A DNA stretch of 64,000 bases from NCBI GenBank assembly GCA_050181465.1, contig JBFXDD010000010.1, forward strand, positions 65,412-129,411, read 5' to 3'. This DNA comes from JACRLW01 sp050181465 (lineage in GTDB: Bacteria; Planctomycetota; UBA1135; UBA2386). The notes under the pieces were generated by a model that saw only the letters and a list, made by a program, of their open reading frames with translations, ran no database searches and had not been told where the DNA came from. Made by a program: the position numbers and the translations under genes. This document shows, in pieces, positions 1 to 8,550 of the stretch (position 1 is the stretch's first letter; each line of letters starts with the position of its first letter).

Positions 1-2
1 AC

Positions 3-269
3 GACAACTTCAAGCAGAGTTACGTATCGACTGTCGTCGGCACGATGGACACCGCGATGCTGCGCTCGGAAGGCGACGTGACTCGCGACGGCAAGGTCTT
101 GATCACCTACGGTACCCTCGACGAGTACCTGACCGGCGAGCACGACAAGATGGTCAAGTACGTCTGGCGCTTCGTCTCCGATGACGAAATCGTCCACGAA
201 GTTCACGATCTCCCGATCGGCGAAGAGAACACGCAGGTGGTTCGCGTGCGCTTCGTGCGCAAGAAGTGA
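3..269 (+). CDS. DUF1579 family protein, 3' end only
   Basis: The open frame enters from the left edge of the window and stops at TGA 267-269, so only the last 88 residues are seen. The visible part has the DUF1579 ending: a G-T-M-D stretch, a repeated beta-strand pattern (D-G-K-V-L-I-T-Y, then V-K-Y-V-W-R-F-V) and a final basic strand V-R-V-R-F-V-R-K-K. Members of this family are small beta-rich proteins of unknown function and are common in Planctomycetota. The first in-frame ATG is at 45, but the frame continues upstream, so 45 is unlikely to be the true start. It converges on the methyltransferase operon with only 7 bases between the stops and no repeat element in between. The family call is moderately secure; the role is unknown. 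Confidence 0.6.
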   Translation, partial: DNFKQSYVSTVVGTMDTAMLRSEGDVTRDGKVLITYGTLDEYLTGEHDKMVKYVWRFVSDDEIVHEVHDLPIGEENTQVVRVRFVRKK

Positions 270-276
270 CGCGCAC

Positions 277-1449
277 TCAGCTCAGCGGGAGCACCCGGAC
301 GTCCGCGTGGCCCAACTCGCCGAGTCGTGAGCGGATTTCGTCCAGATACCGCGGATTCGCGATCAACACCGTGTCGAGGCTCACTCCGCGAAGCGAGACC
401 GGATCCGTGATCCGGTGACCGGATCCGGGCACGAAGCAGCCGAGCTTCGCAGGGTTCTGATCGATCGCATACGCGATGTGGGAACCGTGCGGCAGCAGGT
501 TCAGAAAGCTGACCGCTTTGCTGCCGATGCCCCACAACGCGATCTTTCGACCGGCGGCGACCTCCGCTTCCAGGACCCCCGACCAACGCGAGAGCTCGGC
601 CCGATAGGTATCCGAGAAGCGCGTTCCGTACGACAGCGCTCGAGCGACGGCGACACGATCGGCGGTGGAGCGATGCCCCTTTGCGGATGACGTCGACACG
701 ATGGTGGCCGCAAGGAACTGGCGACCGAACTCTTCCTCGATCGCGAGCGGCGCGAGGTTCGCGCGGTCGAGCAGCGCTGCGAGCGAGGTCGGGACGAAGT
801 AGCCGGCGTGCTCGTAGATGAGATCCCAGATGCCGCCGTCGCGGATCGTCCAGTTGCCGTTGGGCACCTCTAGGTAACCCAGCGCGTGGCCCGTCATCGC
901 CGAGCGCATCGAGCGGAGCAGCTGGATCGGATCCGCGAGGTGCTCGAGAACGTGACGACTGACGACGAGATCCACGTCGGCAGCGTCGTCGATCGACGGG
1001 TCGTAGTCCCGTCCCTCGATCCGCAGTCGCTCGCTCGGCGCGTGGCGGCCGTCGTAGCTGCGATCGAAGCCGCGGCAGCGATGACCCCGCGCAGCCAGCA
1101 TGGCGAGGAACTCACCACGGCCGCAGCCGATCTCGATGACGTCGAGTCGGCGCTCGCGAAACCTCGACTCGAGGCGCGCGATCAGATCCTCTGCCCAAGC
1201 GACGAACACCGCAGAGTGATGGAGAGACGTCTCGTAGCGCGCGTCGTAGGTGAGGCTCGCCTCGTCGAAGGCCCGATTGAAGACATGCGCACAGTTGCGG
1301 CATTGCACCAGCTCGATCACCGCGCGCGGAGCGCTGCGCGCGGCTTCGCGGCTTTGCGCATACGCGTTGCAGTGCACCGGCAACGGCGGCGTCGTGACCA
1401 GTGCGACGTGACGAGCCTCGTCGCACGCCGGGCAGCGAAGTTGCGTCAT
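277..1449 (-). CDS. TylC3-like SAM-dependent C-methyltransferase (copy A)
   Basis: 390-residue class I methyltransferase of the sugar C-methyltransferase type. It has an N-terminal four-cysteine zinc site (CPAC near residue 5, CRNC near residue 51), SAM motif I (E-I-G-C-G-R-G-E-F), an acidic and HVLEH region, the family motif Y-E-H-A-G-Y-F, and a C-terminal Rossmann-like domain (A-L-W-G-I-G-S-K-A and P-G-S-G-H). By family it would transfer a methyl group to a carbon of a nucleotide-linked keto sugar. In the described family active site (Y-x-E-H, from memory) the tyrosine two before Glu is Ile here, so substrate or activity may differ. The start at 1449 overlaps the stop of the upstream gene as ATGA. 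It is the last gene of the operon. A longer frame to 1770 is only read-through into the upstream gene. Confidence 0.8.
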   Translation of the reverse strand: MTQLRCPACDEARHVALVTTPPLPVHCNAYAQSREAARSAPRAVIELVQCRNCAHVFNRAFDEASLTYDARYETSLHHSAVFVAWAEDLIARLESRFRERRLDVIEIGCGRGEFLAMLAARGHRCRGFDRSYDGRHAPSERLRIEGRDYDPSIDDAADVDLVVSRHVLEHLADPIQLLRSMRSAMTGHALGYLEVPNGNWTIRDGGIWDLIYEHAGYFVPTSLAALLDRANLAPLAIEEEFGRQFLAATIVSTSSAKGHRSTADRVAVARALSYGTRFSDTYRAELSRWSGVLEAEVAAGRKIALWGIGSKAVSFLNLLPHGSHIAYAIDQNPAKLGCFVPGSGHRITDPVSLRGVSLDTVLIANPRYLDEIRSRLGELGHADVRVLPLS

Positions 1450-2651
1450 GCGGGATCCACGGCCGGCGGCAACGTGCCGAGTGCGAGCAGTGTCGGCCGA
1501 AGGCCCATGCTCGCGAGGTCGCGCCGGATCTCCTCCACGTAGACCGGGTTCATCACGACCACGTTGTCCGGTCGAAGCTCGACAAGTTCCGCAGGCGGGA
1601 CGATCTCGTGGCCCGACCCGGGCAAGAACATGCGGTGCCGGTAGGGGTTCACGTCGGTCACCGCGAGCACCTCCTCGTCGAGCGGCAAGGTGGTGACGAA
1701 CGCGACGGCCTTGCTGCCCGAGCCCCACAGCACCGTCCGACGACCGCGCGCATGCTCGGCGCGAAACCACGCTCGCCAGGCGTCGAGCACACTGGGGACC
1801 CTTGCCTCGAAGTCGCGGACCTGCGCGGCGGTGCGGTCGAGATCACTCTCGCCGGGTTGGATCGGTGCTGTCTCTGGAGCTGCGGCAGGGCGAGCGTCGA
1901 GGATCAGATACTGATCGCCGAAGCACTTCTCCAGGCGAATGGGTGCGAAGCCTTCACGGCGGAACAGGCGCGCGAGACTGCCGAGCGTGAAGTATGAGCA
2001 GTGCTCGTAGTAGATGTCCCAGAACGCACCTTCGATGAGGATGCGCTCGAGATCGGGCAACTCGAAGGAGACGACCGCGGACTCCGGAGCCGACTGTCGA
2101 ACGCTGCGCACGAAGCCGGCGACGTCGGCGATGTGTTCGAGGGTGTGCCGACACAGCACCAGGTCGGCGACGAGGTGGCGGTACTTCGGTGAGTAGAAGT
2201 CGACGATCCACTCGACCTTGCCGCGCGTCTGGGGCTCGATCCGTTCGGGTTGCAGACCGGGATCGATTCCAACGCCGGTCAGCTCGCCACGCTCACACAA
2301 GAGCGCGAGGAAGTCGCCCTTGCCGCAGCCGATCTCGAGGGCGGTGCGCGGCGAATAGCGCTCGAGATAGTCGTCGGCGAGCTCGCGCGCGAAGCGATTG
2401 AAGGTCCCCGAGAACGCCTGGCTCTCCTCGCAGCGCGGCGAGTACTCGTGAAGCTCCGCCAGGAAACGCCGATTCCAGACGAAGCCGCAGGCCGCGCAGT
2501 GGGCGAGCGTGAGATCACCGCGCGGATACGAAGTGGCTTCCTCGCGCGTCCGCATCAGCAGCACGCAGTGGATCGGGATGTTTGCGACGGTGAAGAAGTC
2601 GCGCGCGCGATCGCTCCCGCAGGCGGGGCAGTTGCAGTCAGTGCTTGCCAT
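1446..2651 (-). CDS. TylC3-like SAM-dependent C-methyltransferase (copy B)
   Basis: 401 residues, same domain order as its neighbours: zinc site (CPAC near residue 8, CAAC near 53), SAM-binding L-E-I-G-C-G-K-G-D-F, a C-R-H-T-L-E-H-I segment, the motif Y-Y-E-H-C-S-Y-F, and a C-terminal domain with L-W-G-S-G-S-K-A and L-P-G-S-G-H-E. The Y-x-E-H arrangement expected of sugar C-methyltransferases is kept. It is 14 bases overlapped with the upstream methyltransferase gene (stop 2638) and 4 bases with the downstream one, so the three are translationally coupled. It is closer to copy A than to copy C (shared P-G-S-G-H and G-S-K-A blocks), which suggests a tandem duplication. The exact sugar substrate cannot be read from sequence. 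Confidence 0.82.
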   Translation of the reverse strand: MASTDCNCPACGSDRARDFFTVANIPIHCVLLMRTREEATSYPRGDLTLAHCAACGFVWNRRFLAELHEYSPRCEESQAFSGTFNRFARELADDYLERYSPRTALEIGCGKGDFLALLCERGELTGVGIDPGLQPERIEPQTRGKVEWIVDFYSPKYRHLVADLVLCRHTLEHIADVAGFVRSVRQSAPESAVVSFELPDLERILIEGAFWDIYYEHCSYFTLGSLARLFRREGFAPIRLEKCFGDQYLILDARPAAAPETAPIQPGESDLDRTAAQVRDFEARVPSVLDAWRAWFRAEHARGRRTVLWGSGSKAVAFVTTLPLDEEVLAVTDVNPYRHRMFLPGSGHEIVPPAELVELRPDNVVVMNPVYVEEIRRDLASMGLRPTLLALGTLPPAVDPA

Positions 2652-3900
2652 CGACTGGACTCTTTCCGGTGATGGACTCCGCGCTGACGATGCGAGGCGT
2701 CGGGACCGGGATCACGAACCGACCGCCCGCAGCCAGGTACTCCGCCTGTTGACCGACGATCTCGCGCTCGAGATTCCACGGCAGGAGCAAGGTGTAGTCC
2801 GGTCGTCGTCGCAGGAGTTCTTCCGGTGCCAAGATCTCGATGTCGACGCCGGGCAAGTAGCGCCCTTGCTTGTGGATGTTGCGATCGACACAGAAGTCGA
2901 TCACGTCGGGCCCAAGGCCCACGTAGTTCAGAAGGATCGCGCCCTTGGCAGCCGCACCGTAGGCGGCGATGGAGTGCCCCTGCTCGCGCAGGCCGAGGAG
3001 CAGCTTCCGCAAGGACTCACGCAGGGCGCGGACTCGCACCGCGAAGTCCGCATAGAACTCGGGACGATCGACGCCGAGCTGCTTCTCCATAGCCATCATC
3101 GCGGCGACCGAGCCGTCGGGCTCCGCGGTGCGACCGGCGTGGTAGCGGATCGACCCGCCGTGAATGGGGAGATGCACGACCTTGTTGAGGAACAGCCCGT
3201 GGCGGCGAAACAGCCGGTCCACCGCGGTCACCGAGAAGTAGCAGAGGTGCTCGTGGTAGATGGTGTCGAACTCGCAGTGTTCGACGAGGTCCTTCACCCA
3301 CGGCGCCTCGATGGAGGTCGTGCCGTTCGGCTTCAGCACTCTGGCGATCGAATCGACGAAACCCTCGAGGTCGGGCACGTGCGCCATCACGTTGTTGGCG
3401 ACGATCACGTCGGCGGAACGGCCCTGCTCCACCAGCTGAGCGGCGATGTCACGGCCGAAGAACGCATGGGTGGTCGGGATGCCCTTGCCGAGTGCGGCTT
3501 GCACCGGGCCGCGCGCAGGATCGATGCCGAGGACCGGGATGCCGCGGCGCTGGAAGAACTGCAGCAGATAGCCGTCGTTGCTCGCGATCTCGAGGACGAA
3601 GCTGCTGGCTGACAGGCCGCGGTCGCGGACCAGCGCGGCCACGTTGGCTTCGCTGTGCCGCAGGAGCGACTCGCTGAAAGACGAGAAGTAGGGGTACTCG
3701 TCGCCGAAGAGAACCGTCGGCGGGACCTCGGTCGTGATCTGCACCAACGCGCAATCACGGCAGAACACGAGTTCGAGCGGATAGCGGGGCTCGACGTCGC
3801 CGAGTTGCGACTTCCAGCGCAGACCGTCGGACAAGGGCATGCGACCGAGGTCGAGCACCGGCACCAGCGCGGATCCACGACAGCTACGACACGTGCTCAT
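2638..3900 (-). CDS. TylC3-like nucleotide-sugar C-methyltransferase (copy C)
   Basis: 420 residues and the most canonical of the three methyltransferases. It has CRSC and CRDC zinc ligands, the SAM-binding variant E-I-A-S-N-D-G-Y-L-L typical of TylC3 and related C-3 methyltransferases, the active-site motif Y-H-E-H-L-C-Y-F, and a C-terminal domain beginning A-A-Y-G-A-A-A-K-G. The family methylates C-3 of TDP- or CDP-linked 4-keto sugars to make branched sugars. The start at ATG 3900 gives a protein beginning M-S-T-C-R-S-C, so the zinc site is at the N terminus as in homologues; the stop of the upstream epimerase overlaps it as ATGA (3897-3900). The gene lies directly after an NAD-dependent epimerase and a cytidylyltransferase, supporting a CDP-sugar role. 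Confidence 0.88.
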   Translation of the reverse strand: MSTCRSCRGSALVPVLDLGRMPLSDGLRWKSQLGDVEPRYPLELVFCRDCALVQITTEVPPTVLFGDEYPYFSSFSESLLRHSEANVAALVRDRGLSASSFVLEIASNDGYLLQFFQRRGIPVLGIDPARGPVQAALGKGIPTTHAFFGRDIAAQLVEQGRSADVIVANNVMAHVPDLEGFVDSIARVLKPNGTTSIEAPWVKDLVEHCEFDTIYHEHLCYFSVTAVDRLFRRHGLFLNKVVHLPIHGGSIRYHAGRTAEPDGSVAAMMAMEKQLGVDRPEFYADFAVRVRALRESLRKLLLGLREQGHSIAAYGAAAKGAILLNYVGLGPDVIDFCVDRNIHKQGRYLPGVDIEILAPEELLRRRPDYTLLLPWNLEREIVGQQAEYLAAGGRFVIPVPTPRIVSAESITGKSPVDGKH

Positions 3901-4946
3901 GCGCGCAGTTCGGCGGAGGGATCGGCCAGGAGTCGAAGGTCGGTGTCGATGACGCCGCGGCGCTGCAACTCCAGCACGCGTTGGATGCGCATGAAGCGGT
4001 CGCTCACGAAGACGTTCTCGGTGAGGCCGACGGCGCGGTAGGCGTCGCGCAGTTCGGTCACCCCGCGCGGAACGGTCCACTCCGCGCGATAACCCAAGGT
4101 GTCGGCGATCTTGTCACAGTTGACGTTGTAGTTGCGCAGATCCGCGTTGGCTCCGTCGGCAAACTCGACGCGGCTGCCCTCGACGATGCTCGCGACGATC
4201 TCGGCGACATCCACGATGCGGTAGTTCTCGGCCGTTGCACCGACGTTGAACGCCTGGTCGTGGACCTTGTCTCGAGGAGCCGCGAGCACGGCGAGATAGG
4301 CGCGGGCGATGTCCGCGACGTGCACCAGTGGCCGCCACGAAGTCCCCTTGCTCTTGAGCAGCACGCGTCCGCTGGTGACCGCGTATCCGGTCAGGTTGTT
4401 GACGACGAGATCGCCGCGCAGGCGCGGTGAGAGGCCATAGGCGGTCGACGCGCGGAGATAGGTGGGGGAGAAGTCGTCGTCGGCGAGTTCGTGGAGATCG
4501 GCCTCGACCTTCACCTTCGAGATCGCGTACGGCGTGACCGGGTTGAAGGGCGAATCCTCGTAGAGGACGTCGTCGCCCGCCGCGCCGTAGTTGCTGCACG
4601 AAGAGGCGAAGACGAAACGCGTGATGCCCGCCGCCTTCGCCAGTTTGGCGAGGCGCACGGAGGCGTGGTGATTGATGGCGTAGGTGGTCGCGGGTGCGAA
4701 GTCACCCAAGGGATCGTTCGAGATTCCGGCGAGATGCAGGACTGCATCGAAGCCGGCAACCTCTCTAGGACTGACGTCGCGAACATCGCGCCGAATCTCG
4801 GCGGACGACCGCGCCGTCTCCGCACCGAAAGTGCAGCCGGTGAAGAGGCCGCTGTCGATGCCGACGACGTCGTGGCCCGCGGCGGTGGCCATGGGCACCA
4901 GGATGCGACCGATGTAGCCGTCGCTGCCGGTGATGAGAACGCGCAT
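3897..4946 (-). CDS. NAD-dependent nucleotide-sugar epimerase/dehydratase
   Basis: 349 residues, extended short-chain dehydrogenase fold. The N terminus carries the NAD-binding G-S-D-G-Y-I-G-R loop, and the catalytic set is visible as S-S-C-S-N-Y-G followed by Y-A-I-S-K (YxxxK). The start at 4946 is an ATG sharing one base with the upstream stop (TGATG), while a longer frame would only read into the cytidylyltransferase gene. In this context it probably acts on a CDP-hexose as 4,6-dehydratase, epimerase or reductase. A dedicated CDP-glucose 4,6-dehydratase (RfbG type) is not in the window, so this enzyme or a gene elsewhere must supply the keto sugar that the methyltransferases need. Confidence 0.85.
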   Translation of the reverse strand: MRVLITGSDGYIGRILVPMATAAGHDVVGIDSGLFTGCTFGAETARSSAEIRRDVRDVSPREVAGFDAVLHLAGISNDPLGDFAPATTYAINHHASVRLAKLAKAAGITRFVFASSCSNYGAAGDDVLYEDSPFNPVTPYAISKVKVEADLHELADDDFSPTYLRASTAYGLSPRLRGDLVVNNLTGYAVTSGRVLLKSKGTSWRPLVHVADIARAYLAVLAAPRDKVHDQAFNVGATAENYRIVDVAEIVASIVEGSRVEFADGANADLRNYNVNCDKIADTLGYRAEWTVPRGVTELRDAYRAVGLTENVFVSDRFMRIQRVLELQRRGVIDTDLRLLADPSAELRA

Positions 4947-5725
4947 CAGCGGGTCTCCTTCGAGCGCCGTAGCCACGGCGCGTCGCCGCTCTCCCACAGC
5001 TTCTCGAGGATGCGCTTCTCACGGATCGTATCCATGCACTGCCAGAAGCCGTGATGCTGGTAGGCCATGAGTTGGCCGTCGGCAGCGAGTCGCTCGAGTG
5101 GTGTGCTCTCCCACATCACGTCGCCGTCGATGTAGTTCAGCACTTCCGGCTCGAGCACGAAGAACGCGCCGTTGATCCAGCCCTCGCCGATCTGCGGCTT
5201 CTCGGTGAAGCTGTCGACCTTGCCGTCGACGATGTCGAGATGCCCGTATCGCGCGGGCGGTCGCACCGCGGTGATGGTCGCGAGCTTGCCGTGGCTGCGG
5301 TGGAACGCGAGCAGGCGATCGATGTCGATGTCGGCGACGCCGTCGCCCCAGGTCAACATGAAGGTGCCGTCACCGAGGTAGGGGGCGAGGCGTTGGATAC
5401 GACCGGCGGTCAGGGTGTTCAGGCCCGTCTCGATGAGATCGATCTTCCAGTTGCGGTCGCGATGCGCGTGGTTGCGGATGGTCCCGTCCCCGAGGTCTAC
5501 CGAGACGTGCCCGGCGAGCTGGCAGAGATCCGCCATGTATCGCTTGATGTATTCGCCCTTGTAGCCGAGTGCGACGGCGAACTCGTCGAAGCCGTACGCG
5601 GCGTAGCATTCCATGATGTGCAGCAGGATCGGGATGCCGCCGATCTCCACCATGGGTTTGGGACGGATCTCGGTTTCTTCGGCGAGACGGGAGCCGAGTC
5701 CCCCGGCGAGGATCGCGACTTTCAT
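4946..5725 (-). CDS. rfbF: glucose-1-phosphate cytidylyltransferase
   Basis: 259 residues, matching the usual ~257 of RfbF. It makes CDP-glucose from CTP and glucose 1-phosphate, the entry step to CDP-linked deoxy and branched sugars. The N terminus has the nucleotidyltransferase signature L-A-G-G-L-G-S-R with R-P-K-P-M-V-E-I-G-G, then W-G-D-G-V-A-D for metal and sugar binding and G-E-G-W-I-N-G-A-F-F-V later, all typical of the CTP-specific group. The start at 5725 overlaps the stop of the upstream oxidase by 4 bases (ATGA), and its own stop overlaps the next start by one base. That packing with three C-methyltransferases points to one dedicated sugar pathway for surface polysaccharide or glycosylation. 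Confidence 0.92.
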   Translation of the reverse strand: MKVAILAGGLGSRLAEETEIRPKPMVEIGGIPILLHIMECYAAYGFDEFAVALGYKGEYIKRYMADLCQLAGHVSVDLGDGTIRNHAHRDRNWKIDLIETGLNTLTAGRIQRLAPYLGDGTFMLTWGDGVADIDIDRLLAFHRSHGKLATITAVRPPARYGHLDIVDGKVDSFTEKPQIGEGWINGAFFVLEPEVLNYIDGDVMWESTPLERLAADGQLMAYQHHGFWQCMDTIREKRILEKLWESGDAPWLRRSKETR

Positions 5726-6957
5726 ACGGAGACCATCGTTGCGCTTCGCAACAGTCCAGCGGCTTCGCACCGTTCGACGATCTCGCGACCGATCTCCATC
5801 GAGGCGGTGGCCGCGGGTGACGGCGCGTTCAATACGTGCAGAGAGGATTCACCCAAAATCACGAGGAAATCGTCGACCAACGCGCCGTTGCGCTGGAGTG
5901 CCTGCGCTCGCACTCCGGCGCCGATCGGCGCGATGTCCTCGGTGCGGACATCCGGCACCAGGCGCTGGAGAGCGCGGGCGAACGCGGCCTTGCTCAGCGA
6001 CCGCCACATCTCGCCCATTCCGGTCGACAAGTGCCGCGCCGCGAGACGCCAGAAGCCCGGCCAGGTCGCCGTGCCGAGGCTGTCTCGGATCGAGAAGGCG
6101 GTCTTGGTGTAGCCGTCGCGGCGAAAGGCCAGCACGGCATTCGGACCGCATTCGACGCCGCCGCCGACCATGCGAGTGAAGTGCACGCCGAGGAAGGGAA
6201 AGCGTGGATCGGGAACCGGATAGATGAGCCCTCGCACCAGTTCTTCACGTTCCGGACGCAGACGGTGGTACTCGCCGCGGAAGGGAACGATGCGGACATC
6301 CGGCCGCTTGCCTTCGGCCCTGTGAGCCAGCCGGTCGGACCACAGTCCGCCGCAGGTGAGCAAGACGCGCGCGCGGACCTCGCCGTCGGTTACGAGGAGA
6401 CGCCACGCTCCGGCTTCGCGGACGATGTCGCGCACCTCAGCGCCGGTGCGGACCATGCCGCCCGCTGCGGTGACGTCGTCCGCGAGCGCGACGGTCACCG
6501 CCGTGTAGTCGACGATCGCGGCGTTCGGAACGTGCAGCGCTTCGCGACCACGCGCGTGCGGTTCGATCGTCTGCAACTCGGCTGCGCTAATCCGACGCAA
6601 ACCGTCCACGCCGTTCGCGGTGCCGCGGCGCTGCAGTTCGTCGAGGCGCGGGATCTCGGACTCGTCGACCGCGACCACGACCTTGCCGACGATCGCGATC
6701 GGCAAACCGCGCTCCTGGCAATAGCGGCGCATCCGTGCGCTGCCGCGGACACAGGTCTTGGCCTTCGCGGAACCCGGCTTGTAGTAGAGGCCCGAGTGGA
6801 TCACGCCGCTGTTGTGACCGGTCTGGTGGGCGGCGAGCGCGGGTTCCTTCTCGAGCACGACGACCGCGATCTTCGGATGCCGCTGGACCAACTCGGCCGC
6901 GGTCGCGATCCCGACGATGCCGCCGCCGATGATCGCGACGTCGAAGCTCGTGTGCAT
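5722..6957 (-). CDS. lhgO: L-2-hydroxyglutarate oxidase family FAD enzyme
   Basis: 411 residues. It has an FAD-binding G-G-G-I-V-G-I-A-T-A loop near residue 11 and the LhgO family block H-N-S-G-V-I-H-S-G-L-Y-Y near residue 48, with the C-terminal L-N-A-P-S-P-A-A-T-A-S region that closes the FAD site. The family oxidises L-2-hydroxyglutarate to 2-oxoglutarate and feeds electrons to the quinone pool; E. coli LhgO is membrane-associated. ATG 6957 was chosen because it places the FAD loop at the normal distance from the N terminus. It is the first gene of a run of six overlapping genes, an unusual place for this repair or catabolic enzyme. A related FAD-dependent sugar or hydroxy-acid oxidase working in the sugar pathway is possible. 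The 87-base space to the divergent mqnB should hold both promoters, but no clear -10/-35 pair is visible. Confidence 0.82.
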   Translation of the reverse strand: MHTSFDVAIIGGGIVGIATAAELVQRHPKIAVVVLEKEPALAAHQTGHNSGVIHSGLYYKPGSAKAKTCVRGSARMRRYCQERGLPIAIVGKVVVAVDESEIPRLDELQRRGTANGVDGLRRISAAELQTIEPHARGREALHVPNAAIVDYTAVTVALADDVTAAGGMVRTGAEVRDIVREAGAWRLLVTDGEVRARVLLTCGGLWSDRLAHRAEGKRPDVRIVPFRGEYHRLRPEREELVRGLIYPVPDPRFPFLGVHFTRMVGGGVECGPNAVLAFRRDGYTKTAFSIRDSLGTATWPGFWRLAARHLSTGMGEMWRSLSKAAFARALQRLVPDVRTEDIAPIGAGVRAQALQRNGALVDDFLVILGESSLHVLNAPSPAATASMEIGREIVERCEAAGLLRSATMVSV

Positions 6958-7044
6958 TCCCCGGCATTCTGCGGGCGAATGCCTTCGCCGTCGAGGGTCG
7001 TGGAGCTCCGTCGAGAGCCGTCGAGTGCGGTCACGAACTGAGCT

Positions 7045-7725
7045 ATGCTGCAGGTCCGCGTGTTCGATTCCCCCGACGTCGTGTTTGCGTGCGCTGACCC
7101 CCGCGAAGGCGAGGGCGTCGCCGAGCGCATCGGCCGCACCGTCTTGCTGCTGGGTGTCGGCAAGGCCGCGGCTGCAGCGAGTGTCTCCGCGCGACTGGCG
7201 CGACACAGCGCCGCGGCGGTCGTGCTGTTCGGTGTCGCCGGCAGCTACCCTCTGGCATCGCATGCCGGCCGTGACCGGGCGCTGGCGGTCGGTGATCTAG
7301 CCCTCGTCGGTGCTTCGACATTCGCCGACGAAGGTGTGGCTACGCCGACGGGTTTCTTGGGGCTCGCGGAGATCGGGATCGGCGGCGCGGTCGAGTTCGA
7401 GCACGACGCGAGTTGGCTCGCCGCGGCGGCAACAATCCTCGGCCCGCTCCCGGTGGTGCGCGCGGCGACGGTGAGCACTTGCAGCGGGACCGACGAACTC
7501 GCGCGCGAGCGCGCCGAGCGCAGCCGCGCGGGCATCGAGACCATGGAGAGCGCCGCGGTCGCGCTGGCCTGCCGGCGGTTCGCCGTGCCGCTGTTGGAAC
7601 TGCGGGCCGTGTCGAATCGTACCGGCGATCGCCGTCGAGCTGGCTTCGAGATCGCGCTCGCATGTGCAAAGGTCGCAGATGCGGTCGAGGCGCTCGCACG
7701 GGGGAAGGGCGAGGGCCGCGAGTGA
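7045..7725 (+). CDS. mqnB: futalosine hydrolase
   Basis: 226 residues, nucleoside phosphorylase / MTAN-like fold. Visible family features are G-V-G-K-A-A-A-A near residue 37, L-F-G-V-A-G-S-Y near 61, and the purine and ribose site M-E-S-A-A-V-A-L-A-C near residue 165 (G-I-E-T-M-E-S). MqnB removes the base from futalosine to give dehypoxanthine futalosine in the alternative menaquinone pathway. The stop overlaps the start of mqnD as GTGA (7722-7725), so the two pathway enzymes are translated together. The futalosine pathway implies menaquinone as respiratory quinone. Confidence 0.88.
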   Translation: MLQVRVFDSPDVVFACADPREGEGVAERIGRTVLLLGVGKAAAAASVSARLARHSAAAVVLFGVAGSYPLASHAGRDRALAVGDLALVGASTFADEGVATPTGFLGLAEIGIGGAVEFEHDASWLAAAATILGPLPVVRAATVSTCSGTDELARERAERSRAGIETMESAAVALACRRFAVPLLELRAVSNRTGDRRRAGFEIALACAKVADAVEALARGKGEGRE

Positions 7726-8543
7726 CCGCTCGCCGCCTGCGGCTCGGCTTCTCCCCGTGCCCGAACGACACTTTCATGTTCCACGCTCTGGTACACGGAA
7801 TCGTGAGCGTGCCGGGGGTGAGCTTCGATCCGGAGTTGCTCGACATCGAGCAACTCAACCGAAGGGCGGCGAGTCCCGATCCCCTCGAGGTCACGAAGCT
7901 GAGTGCGGCGGCCTACGCGGCGCTGCGCGATCGCTACGAGCTGTTGGCGGCGGGTGCGGCGCTGGGGCGCGGGGTGGGGCCGCTGGTCGTCGCGCGACCG
8001 TCGGACGGCTCACTGCGCTCGCTCGCCGATCTGGCGGGTCGTCGCGTCGCGATTCCGGGCACGCGAACCACCGCCTACCTCCTGCTGCGCATGTTCGGGC
8101 CGCCGACCATGCGATGCGATGCGCTGCCCTTCCATCGGATCCTCGATGCGGTGGCAACGGGGGACTTCGACGCGGGACTGATCATTCACGAGAGTCGCTT
8201 CACGTATGCCGATCACGGCCTTCGTTCGATCGCCGATCTGGGAACCGAGTGGGAGCGGCGAACGGGCTTGCCTCTGCCGCTCGGCGTGATCGCGGCGCGG
8301 CGGGACCTCGAGCGTGATCTACGCGACGAGATAGGACGGGCGATCGCCGAGTCCGTCCGACATGCGCAACGGCATCCCGGTTCGAGCGCCGAATATGTCG
8401 CTGCGCATGCTCAGGAGATGGCCGCGACGGTGTGCGCGCAACACATCCAGCTATACGTGAACGAGTACTCGGTCGATCTAGGTGGGGACGGTCGGCGCGC
8501 GATCGAGACTCTGATCGCGCAGGCCGAGACCGATCCGGGCTAG
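7722..8543 (+). CDS. mqnD: 1,4-dihydroxy-6-naphthoate synthase
   Basis: 273 residues, periplasmic-binding-protein fold used as an enzyme. The N-terminal block L-G-F-S-P-C-P-N-D-T-F-M-F is the clearest MqnD signature, followed by a central segment that includes I-P-G-T-R-T-T-A and the I-I-H-E-S-R-F-T-Y motif. MqnD converts cyclic dehypoxanthine futalosine to 1,4-dihydroxy-6-naphthoate, a late step of the futalosine route to menaquinone. GTG 7722 was chosen because it overlaps the mqnB stop and puts the signature at residue 5. A longer frame back to 7413 lies inside mqnB and is a shadow. Repeat copy 1 starts 7 bases after the stop codon. Confidence 0.92.
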   Translation: MTARRLRLGFSPCPNDTFMFHALVHGIVSVPGVSFDPELLDIEQLNRRAASPDPLEVTKLSAAAYAALRDRYELLAAGAALGRGVGPLVVARPSDGSLRSLADLAGRRVAIPGTRTTAYLLLRMFGPPTMRCDALPFHRILDAVATGDFDAGLIIHESRFTYADHGLRSIADLGTEWERRTGLPLPLGVIAARRDLERDLRDEIGRAIAESVRHAQRHPGSSAEYVAAHAQEMAATVCAQHIQLYVNEYSVDLGGDGRRAIETLIAQAETDPG

Positions 8544-8550
8544 CTCTAGA

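Noticed and set aside
886..1542. Long plus-strand open frames opposite the methyltransferases and elsewhere (for example 5836-7041, 12950-14968, 31185-32309, 38207-40552)
   Set aside because: High GC keeps antisense frames open. They have Arg/Ala/Val-rich or biased composition, no recognisable domains, and lie opposite clear genes.
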